Assembly: GCA_963643985.1 (NCBI GenBank)
Contig: CAVINP010000002.1
Location: forward strand, 1-58,242
From: SFTH01 sp963643985
GTDB lineage: Bacteria; Bacillota; Clostridia; Christensenellales; Aristaeellaceae
DNA length: 58,242 nt
Direction of reading: 5' to 3'
Positions 1-7,400 of the stretch are shown here, piece by piece. The notes below the pieces were generated by a model, which searched no databases, was not told the DNA's origin, and saw only the letters and a list, made by a program, of their open reading frames with translations. The translations under genes were made by a program, and so were the position numbers. Position 1 is the first letter of the stretch. Every line of letters starts with the position of its first letter.

Positions 1-134
1 TTAGTGTGCATTGCGTGCTTTTTCTCAGAGCAGGGTTGACCCGGGCATACTTTGGTTATACCCCAAATTGAGATAAAATGTGTTTTGAGTCAGAACAAGA
101 AGGCAACTGCTCCGGTGTATCACCAAAATACGAT

Positions 135-165
135 GCCCCGATCCGAAATGCTATCGGATCGGGGC
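135..165 (-). terminator. Terminator downstream of ftsH
   Basis: An 11-bp perfect stem (135-145 with 155-165, GCCCCGATCCG) has a 9-nt loop. On the minus strand it is followed by a T-containing tract (ATCGTATTTTGG). It lies 17 bp beyond the ftsH stop, so it probably ends the tilS-hpt-ftsH transcript. In bases 1-134 I see no supportable gene. Confidence 0.75.
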
Positions 166-181
166 GTTCCTTATTCGGCTG

Positions 182-2197
182 TCATTCTTCTGTCTTGTCT
201 CCATCCGTTTCTTCGGGAGCAGAGGCTTCCTCCGTCACGGTGGTTTCTACGGGATCTTTGGCTACGCGCACGGGCAGCGGTTGACCCTTCATGAAGCAGT
301 CAAACTCTTCTTCGTCCAGCTTTTCGCGCTCGATCAGTAAGGCTGCCAACGCATCCAGCTTGTCGCGATGCTCATTAAGGATATCCTCGGCACGCTTGTA
401 GGCGTTGTTCAGCAGCGCGCGCACCTCGGAGTCGATCAACTCGTTGACCTGCTCGGAGAAGCCGGAATTCTGCTGCGAGAAGCTCTTGCCCAGGAACACT
501 TCGTGCTCCGTGCCCAGGAAGACGGGGCCGAGCTTTTCGCTCATGCCGTACTCGGTTACCATGCCGCGGGCAATCTCGGTGGCACGCTTGATGTCGCTGG
601 ACGCGCCGGTGGAGATGTCATTGAACACGATGGCTTCCGCCACGCGTCCACCCATCAGGCTGGCCATCTGGGCATTCATGCGGGCCGTGGTCACATAGCT
701 GAATTCCTCCTGCGGCAGGTACATGGTGTAGCCACCGGCCTGGCCGCGCGGTATGGTGGTGATCTCGTGCACCTTGTCGCACTCGGGGATGAAGTAGGAG
801 ACAATGGCGTGGCCGCCTTCGTGGTAGGCCACCAGACGGCGATCCATGTCGGTGATGCGCTTGCTGCGCTTCTCGGGGCCGGCCATCACGCGGGTGATCG
901 CCTCCTCGATGGTTGCCATGGTGATCTCGCTGAGGTTCCTGCGTGCGGTGAGCAGTGCGGCCTCGTTCATCACGTTCATCAGGTCCGCGCCCGTGAAGTA
1001 GGGCGTGCGCCGTGCCAGCACCTTCAGATCCACATCCTTGGCAAGCGGCTTGTTGCGCGAATGTACCTTCAGGATCTCTTCACGGCCGATCACGTCGGGA
1101 TAGTTGACCACGATGCGCCTGTCAAAGCGGCCGGGGCGCAGCAGTGCGGGGTCAAGTACGTCGCTGCGGTTGGTGGCAGCCATGATGATGACGCCCTCGT
1201 TGTGCGTAAAGCCGTCCATCTCGACCAGCAGCTGGTTGAGCGTCTGTTCGCGCTCATCGTGACCGCCGCCCAGGCCGGCACCGCGCTGGCGGCCGACTGC
1301 GTCGATCTCGTCAATGAACACGATTGCAGGGGCGTTCTTCTTGGCCTCGGAGAAGAGGTCGCGCACGCGGCTCGCACCGACACCGACAAACATTTCCACG
1401 AAGTCCGAACCGGAGACGGTGTAGAAGGGGACACCCGCCTCACCGGCCACAGCACGGGCCAGCAGCGTTTTGCCCGTTCCGGGAGGGCCGACGAGCAGTA
1501 TGCCGGTGGGAATCTTGGCACCTACGCGTGTGAAGCGCTTGGGGTTCTTCAGAAACTGCACGATCTCGGCAAGCTCTTCCTTTTCCTCGTTGGCGCCGGC
1601 AACGTCCTTGAAGCTGACCTTGTTGGAGGCGGGGTCGGTCTGGCGGGCACGGGACTTGCCGAAGCCCATCATACCGCCCTTGCCGCCGGTCTGCTGGCGC
1701 ATCATGAAGAACCAGAGCAGGCCGAATATCACCATGGTGACGATCAGCGGCAGCCACTCCGAGATCCAGGATGCTTGCTGCGGCAGTTCCGTGGCAAAGC
1801 TGAAGGTGTACTCGGTGGGCGATACAGTATGCCCCAGCACCTCTGTGTAGATGGTGTTGACGTCCGAATAGAACTGTTCCTCACTGGGCACGATGACGGT
1901 AAAGTCATACTGCGATGGGAACTGCGAAGCGGGAATGCTGCTGTTTTCCTTGAGCCCATAGAGCGTTCTGGACTGGATGACGATGCTCTGAATCGACATT
2001 TCCTTCTGTGCAGCCGTTACATCCTCGCCGTTGTCTGCACGCAGATCCGCCTCGACCCATTCCAAAAATTCGGAATAGTCCAGAGTAATGGTGTCGGACG
2101 GCACATCCGAGCCGAGCAGCCAGACCACAAGCAGTATCGCCGCCAGCAGCAGCAGATACATGAGCGGTCCCTGTAATAAGCGTCTTTTCTTTTTCAA
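182..2197 (-). CDS. ftsH: ATP-dependent zinc metalloprotease FtsH
   Basis: Membrane-anchored AAA+ protease that degrades misassembled membrane proteins and regulatory proteins. The 671 residues show a first transmembrane segment near residues 11-28, an extracytoplasmic stretch to about 145 and a second transmembrane segment near 148-165. The AAA module follows, with Walker A GPPGTGKT at about 237. The M41 peptidase has the zinc motif HEGGH at 459-463. The length is normal for the family and the tail is acidic. The start is a TTG (plus-strand caa at 2195-2197), preceded on the minus strand by GAGGA at 7-nt spacing; no better ATG exists. It is the last gene of a tilS-hpt-ftsH operon, an order widely conserved in Bacillota. 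A 130-bp gap with an intergenic repeat separates it from hpt. Confidence 0.97.
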   Translation of the reverse strand: MKKKRRLLQGPLMYLLLLAAILLVVWLLGSDVPSDTITLDYSEFLEWVEADLRADNGEDVTAAQKEMSIQSIVIQSRTLYGLKENSSIPASQFPSQYDFTVIVPSEEQFYSDVNTIYTEVLGHTVSPTEYTFSFATELPQQASWISEWLPLIVTMVIFGLLWFFMMRQQTGGKGGMMGFGKSRARQTDPASNKVSFKDVAGANEEKEELAEIVQFLKNPKRFTRVGAKIPTGILLVGPPGTGKTLLARAVAGEAGVPFYTVSGSDFVEMFVGVGASRVRDLFSEAKKNAPAIVFIDEIDAVGRQRGAGLGGGHDEREQTLNQLLVEMDGFTHNEGVIIMAATNRSDVLDPALLRPGRFDRRIVVNYPDVIGREEILKVHSRNKPLAKDVDLKVLARRTPYFTGADLMNVMNEAALLTARRNLSEITMATIEEAITRVMAGPEKRSKRITDMDRRLVAYHEGGHAIVSYFIPECDKVHEITTIPRGQAGGYTMYLPQEEFSYVTTARMNAQMASLMGGRVAEAIVFNDISTGASSDIKRATEIARGMVTEYGMSEKLGPVFLGTEHEVFLGKSFSQQNSGFSEQVNELIDSEVRALLNNAYKRAEDILNEHRDKLDALAALLIEREKLDEEEFDCFMKGQPLPVRVAKDPVETTVTEEASAPEETDGDKTEE

Positions 2198-2274
2198 ACC
2201 TGTATCCTCACTTTCGGATAAGAAACAACAGTATTTTATACCGCCTGTTTAAACGCAGTATGAACTTAGCGGTT

Positions 2275-2334
2275 GGTGGATAGTTGAATGGCTTGGTTTA
2301 TCGCTGACCACACCACTGTTTCGCCGGTCATTCG
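2275..2334 (+). repeat. Intergenic repeat copy A
   Basis: This copy shares the core AGTTGAATGGCTTGG and the right end TTTCGCCGGTCATT with three other intergenic copies (4313-4375, 14570-14629, 17989-18035). All four have the same orientation. The right end runs over the stop codon of hpt. See the finding on this repeat family. Confidence 0.6.
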
Positions 2335-2876
2335 CCGCTGTACACCTCCGGCTTGAGCACGCCGATGTAGGGCAGGTTGCGGTACAGCTCCGCATAGTCC
2401 AGACCGTAGCCGACCACGAACTCGTCGCCGACCTCAAAGCCCGAGTAGTCCGACTTGAGGGTGATGCCGGGCGCACGGCGGGACGGCTTGTCCAGCAGCG
2501 TGCAGATGCGTATGCTGTTGGCACCGCGGGAAGCCAGCATACGCCGGAGGTAGCTGAGTGTAAAGCCGGAGTCCACTATGTCCTCGACGATGATGACATC
2601 CTTGTTTTCGATGGAGGTGGACAGGTCCTTGCGGATTTCGACCTCGCCGGAAGACTTGGTCTTGTTGCCGTAGCTGGAGACGGCCATGAAGTCCATCTTC
2701 ACCTGAATCGGAATATTGCGCAGCAGGTCGGTGTAAAACATCACCGCACCCTTGAGTATGCATACCATGGTCGGTGTCTTGCCCTCATAATCACGGGCAA
2801 TCTCAGCACCCATCTCGCGGACACGCTTCTGCAGCGCTTCCTCAGAAATCAGAATCTTAGCAATATCCTTTTCCAT
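2328..2876 (-). CDS. hpt: Hypoxanthine phosphoribosyltransferase
   Basis: Purine-salvage enzyme that transfers the phosphoribosyl group of PRPP to hypoxanthine or guanine in the cytoplasm. The 182-residue protein has the type I phosphoribosyltransferase PRPP loop, IIVEDIVDSG, in its middle. It also has the N-terminal region around KGAVMF and a C-terminal VGYGLDYAE segment typical of bacterial Hpt. I chose the ATG at 2876 because GGAGG stands 9 nt upstream; an in-frame ATG at 2897 lacks such a site. The gene overlaps the end of tilS by 20 bp, which suggests translational coupling. tilS, hpt and ftsH form one operon. Confidence 0.95.
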   Translation of the reverse strand: MEKDIAKILISEEALQKRVREMGAEIARDYEGKTPTMVCILKGAVMFYTDLLRNIPIQVKMDFMAVSSYGNKTKSSGEVEIRKDLSTSIENKDVIIVEDIVDSGFTLSYLRRMLASRGANSIRICTLLDKPSRRAPGITLKSDYSGFEVGDEFVVGYGLDYAELYRNLPYIGVLKPEVYSGE

Positions 2877-4197
2877 GCAGCCGATCCTCCGATTCATTTT
2901 TGATATTATATAACTTCAGGCGCAGCGTGCGCCGGGTGTTATTCGTGACCTTCGCTTCTTCGGCGATGCCGATGCCGCAGACCCAGAGCACACGATTGCC
3001 CACGGCCAGCAGGGGCAACACGTTTCTCAGTGGCCTGTCAATGTGCCTGTCCGTCAGATAGTCCGAGAGCAGACGATCTCCCGGCGCGCCCAGAGGGTGG
3101 AAGCGGTCGCCATCGCGCCGTGTGCGAAGAAATGCTCCTTCCAGTACGGACGCGTCCAACGTTTCATCCGTCGGGTCATTCGGCACGATTCTGCCGCCTT
3201 CCGATGCCTCTATGCGGCAGATCCCATCGAGAAGCGTCGTGCCGCCGGGATTGAAGGGGACCGCGGGAAATACTTTGCAAGGCCTCGGCAGGAAATAAAG
3301 CGCAGAGGGGGTCTTCTCTGCGAGAAGAGTACTCGAAACCTCCGTCCTGCCACGCTTTTTGTTGCATAGCGCAATCAGCTCATCGAGCTTGGCCGCGTCA
3401 AGATCCCTGCCCACGATATTGCGTATGGCGCGGCGCAGTATGGCCTCGTATGGCACACCGTCCGTCCGTATGCGGCAGCCGTAGGCTCCGGTGTCGCGAC
3501 AGCGGGCCAAAAACTTCTCTGTCTCAGCGTCCAGACAGTCACGGTCGGTCTGTGCGTGCGCGGCAAAGCGGGCGATGGCGCGAACCGCACCGGGGTAGCA
3601 GATCTCAAGATTTGGTATGACCTCAAGCCGCAGGACGTTGCGCACCGTGTCGGTCTCGGCATTGGTGGCATCCTCGCACCAGGGGACATCCCTTTCGCGC
3701 AGGTAGGCGGTAAGATCACTCTTGGGCACATCCAGCAACGGCCGGTAGAGCACGCCGTTCAGACGCCGCATGCCGCAGACACCGTCCGTGCCCGCGCCGC
3801 GCAGCAGGTGCATCAGCACCGTCTCCGCCTGGTCATTCATGTGGTGTGCCAGCGCGATATAATCCGCATTGCATTGCAGCATGCAGCGCCTGAGGAAATC
3901 GTGGCGGATTTCGCGTGCAACGCTTTCAAGCCCCCGATGACACGACAGGGATGGCACGTCTATGGCCTCGTACAGCAAGGGAATGCCGAGACTGTCGCAC
4001 AGTTCACGGCAGTACGCCGCGTCTGCGTCCGCTGCAGCGCCGCGTATCATGTGATTGAGGTGCGCCGCCGTCAGCTTAAGATCACAGTCCTCGGCTGCAG
4101 CCTTGAGCAGCAGCGTCAGCGCCACCGAATCCGCGCCGCCGGAGAGTGCGATCAGCAGATGCCTGCCGCGCACATCGTCAAAGTGTACAGACACCAT
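2857..4197 (-). CDS. tilS: tRNA(Ile)-lysidine synthetase
   Basis: Converts the wobble cytidine of the AUA-reading tRNA-Ile to lysidine using ATP and lysine; essential for decoding. The 446-residue protein begins with the N-type PP-loop signature LSGGADS near residues 18-24. The catalytic ATPase domain follows (AHHMNDQAETVLMHLLRG region), then the C-terminal TilS domains. The ATG at 4197 has TGGAGGATT just upstream and fits the promoter at 4223-4251. An in-frame ATG at 4281 would lie upstream of that promoter. It is the first gene of tilS-hpt-ftsH. Confidence 0.95.
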   Translation of the reverse strand: MVSVHFDDVRGRHLLIALSGGADSVALTLLLKAAAEDCDLKLTAAHLNHMIRGAAADADAAYCRELCDSLGIPLLYEAIDVPSLSCHRGLESVAREIRHDFLRRCMLQCNADYIALAHHMNDQAETVLMHLLRGAGTDGVCGMRRLNGVLYRPLLDVPKSDLTAYLRERDVPWCEDATNAETDTVRNVLRLEVIPNLEICYPGAVRAIARFAAHAQTDRDCLDAETEKFLARCRDTGAYGCRIRTDGVPYEAILRRAIRNIVGRDLDAAKLDELIALCNKKRGRTEVSSTLLAEKTPSALYFLPRPCKVFPAVPFNPGGTTLLDGICRIEASEGGRIVPNDPTDETLDASVLEGAFLRTRRDGDRFHPLGAPGDRLLSDYLTDRHIDRPLRNVLPLLAVGNRVLWVCGIGIAEEAKVTNNTRRTLRLKLYNIKNESEDRLHGKGYC

Positions 4198-4222
4198 CGA
4201 TAATCCTCCACAGTATTCCACT

Positions 4223-4251
4223 ATTATAGACGATCGGCGGATTAAACGCAA
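4223..4251 (-). promoter_or_regulatory. Promoter of tilS-hpt-ftsH
   Basis: On the minus strand: -35 TTGCGT (plus 4246-4251), 17-nt spacer, consensus -10 TATAAT (plus 4223-4228). The predicted transcription start is about 18 nt before the tilS ATG, which also supports the shorter tilS start. Confidence 0.6.
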
Positions 4252-4312
4252 CCGTTTTTCGGCGAATTTGCGTAAAATCACGGGTTATGAACGATTTGCC
4301 GGATTCCGGTTA

Positions 4313-4375
4313 CCGGTCGAATGGTTTGGGTTACGGCTTACCATCTCATTATAATCAGTGTATCACTGGTAACTA
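4313..4375 (+). repeat. Intergenic repeat copy B
   Basis: Contains CCGGTCGAATGGTTTGGGTTA and the right end TATCACTGGTAACTA. It matches copy C over GATGGTTTGGGTT and copy D at the right end. It lies between the terminator of the large surface-protein gene and the tilS promoter. It is the most diverged copy. Confidence 0.5.
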
Positions 4376-4377
4376 AA

Positions 4378-4404
4378 AACAGGCTGCCTCGCGTGAAGCA
4401 GCCC
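4378..4404 (-). terminator. Terminator of the Ig-repeat protein gene
   Basis: Minus-strand hairpin GGCTGC / GCAGCC (plus 4382-4387 with 4398-4403) with flanking pairs, followed by TGTTTTTAG. It starts 14 bp after the stop codon at 4418. Confidence 0.65.
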
Positions 4405-4417
4405 GTAGGGGTGGGGA

Positions 4418-7400
4418 TCAGGTCAGTCCGCTCTTCTTGCGCATGATGTATACGCCTGTGCCGGGGATGTATTTGTCGACGTCCTTGATGCTGCAGGAGA
4501 CGGTGTTGCTGTAGTCATTGGGTTCCTGACCACTGCCGCCCTGCTCGATGATAAACATCTGCGTCTTGGACGAATTGGTGAAGTACAGGAACATGATCAC
4601 GTGGCCCTTCTTCACCAGTATATCGCCCGGCTTGAGCTTGGTTATATCCGTGAAGGTCTTGTAGTAGCTCGCGGAATAGATCGTGCTCGTCGCGTCATAG
4701 CAGTGGCTGTTGCCGCGCCCCCAGATCGACATGGACACGAAGGAAGAGCAGTCGTTGCCGGGATACTTGCGCTGCGTGAACTCATCGGTGTTCATCAGGT
4801 AGTAGTTGCCCTTGTCGTCAAAGTAGCCGGTATTCAGGATCGATGAGCGGTTGTGCGTACGGTTGGTCTGCGTGTACGGCAAGCCGATGTAGTAGGTACC
4901 GTTCTTGAAGTCCTTCAGACCGCTGATGGAGTTGTCTGCCTTCCAGTAGTACTCGGTATCGTCGGGCGTCCAGGCAAAGAGCAGCATGTCGAAAGCACGG
5001 GTGATGATGTCCTTGCGTGTGCTCATCTCGCTGCTTGAAATCTCACCGTTGGCATAGAGCGCGGACAGTTCGGCGTAGGCCGAAGCACGCACGTTCTTGA
5101 TCTGCGTAAACGCGGAACTGATCTTGCCCGCGCTGGTCACGCGCATGGTCGGTTCGGTCACGCAGCGCTTGTCGCTGAGCACGACGATGTTGTAGCTGAG
5201 CTTGATGGCGGGGTTGGCCTGTGACACGCCTGTGATGGTCGCCTTGCCGGCAGCTACGCCCGTGACCTTGCCGGTATCCGGGTCGACCGTGGCGATGCTT
5301 TCATTCGAACTGCTCCAGATCATGCGCGGCTTCGCGCCTTCGGGATAGACCTTGAGCGTGGGGGTGTAGGTCTCGCCGGGCTTGATGGATATGCCGGACA
5401 TATCCTCCGCGAACTCGACGCTCTCGGGGAAGTCAGGATCCAGTATCCGCACAACGACGGAGGCACTCAGACCGTTGTGGGTGGTCACGGTCACGGTGGT
5501 GTAGCCGCGCATGATGGGCGTGATCACACCGTCTTCATCGATGGTGAAGAATCCGCTCTTGGCCATCTTGTAGGTGAAGCCTGTGACGCTGTCCTGCGGC
5601 TCGAGAGTGGGGAAGAGTTGGAAGTCCGTCTGACTGATGTCGATGGTGTATTCTTCTGCGTCGAAGATTATCGCCGTCGGCGCAGGTTTGACCGCGATGT
5701 TGAGATCTGCATAGACCTTGGACAGATAGGTGCTGACGCGCACGGTGGCATCACCCTCGGTGAGCGCCGTGACCAGACCGGTCTCGTCCACGGATATGAC
5801 GTCCTCGCCGCTGATGACCTCATACTTTATGCAGGAACTGCTGCTCGAGGGGGAGAGCGTGTAGGACAGTTGCGCGGTCATGCCGACGCCCAGCAGTTGC
5901 GTGCCGCTGAGCGCAATCGCGGCGGGCGCGGCCTTTACGGTCACGGAGCAGGTGTCGCTCTTGCCGTTGTGCGTCGTGACGGTGACGGTCGCTGTGCCCT
6001 TCTTTACGCCCGTGATCGTACCGTTTTCACCGACGGACACGATGTCCGGGTCTTCGCTTTCAAACTTCAGCGTGGAGGCCGTGCCGGCAGTCAGCACCGT
6101 AGCAGGGACGATGGTCTCACCAACGCCCAGCGTGATCTCATCCGGATCAAATCTTACGCTCGAGGGGGCCTTCTTTACGATGACCTTCAGTTTACAGCTG
6201 ATACCGTTGTGCGTGCGCACGGTGACGGTCGTCGTGCCGACGGCCTTCGCGGTGATGACGCCCCCTGCGGAGACGGTGGCATACCTGGTGTTGGCGGAGG
6301 TGTAGCTGAAGCTTGTGGTCGTGATGTCCACCTCAGGATCAATCTCCGGCTCAAGCTGCAGCGTGTCGCCCACGCCGATGGATACTTCCGTCCACGGCAG
6401 CTGCACGTAGGTCGGTATGGGCTTGACTTCGACATCCACGATGCTTTCAACGCCCTCGACATAGGTGGAGACGACGATCTGCGTTTTGCCGGCGGAAACG
6501 CCGCTGACATTGCCCTTGGCATCGACCGTGGCGATGGTCTCATCCAGGCTTTGGAAAGAGAGTTTGCCTGCACTGCCTTCCGCGGGTGCGGCGCTTAAGG
6601 ATAAGGTATCCTCCACGCGCAGTACGAGCGGGTCAGGGGAGGCGATGATTTCGGTGGGTGCGTTTCTGACCTCGAAATCAAGGCTGTCTTTGCGGCCGTT
6701 GTAGGCTTTGGCCGTGACGGTGGCATGACCTGCGGACAGCGCCGTCACTTCGCCGCTTTCGCTGACGGAAAGCACGTCCGGGTTGTCAGAGGTAAAGCTG
6801 ACGGCACCTGCGCTGCCGGAGGTGATCTTTGCAAGAAGCTGCAGCGTCTCGCCCGCGCCCAGAAGGGTGCGCTCGGCACTCAGAGTCAGGGAACTCGGAG
6901 CTTTGACAACGGTAATTTTGACGTAATCGGTCCTGTCGTTGTAGGTTTTGACGGTGATGGTCGCCGTACCCGTCTTCTTCGCGGTGATAACGCCGCCCGA
7001 TGAGACGGAAACGACGGAAGATTTGCTCGAGCTGAACTTCATTGTGCCGTCACAGCCGTTGTCGGTGGCCCAACTCAGCTGAGCCTTTTCGTTTACGCCG
7101 AAGCTCGTGCGGTCATTCGGCGTGCCGAGCGTGATGCTCCCCGGTGCGGCGGTTACGTGCACGAGGCATTCGTCGCTGACACCGTTGTATGTGGTGACGG
7201 TGACGTAGCAGTCGCCCTCGGACACAGCAGTGACCCTGCCGCCGGCATCGACACGCACATGGCTGTTCTCGGCGGCGAATTCAAACGCGCCTGCACTGCC
7301 CTCGTTGAGCGTGGTGGTAAGTGTATAGCTGTCGCCCACACCGATGCTGACCTCGTGCCTGTTCAGTTCTATTGAATCGGGTGCTTCCAGCACGGTGACG

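Noticed and set aside
1..134. Possible gene end or promoter at the left edge
   Set aside because: A minus-strand TAA at 1-3 and a weak TTGACC/TATACC pair with a 15-nt spacer are not enough to support a gene or promoter.
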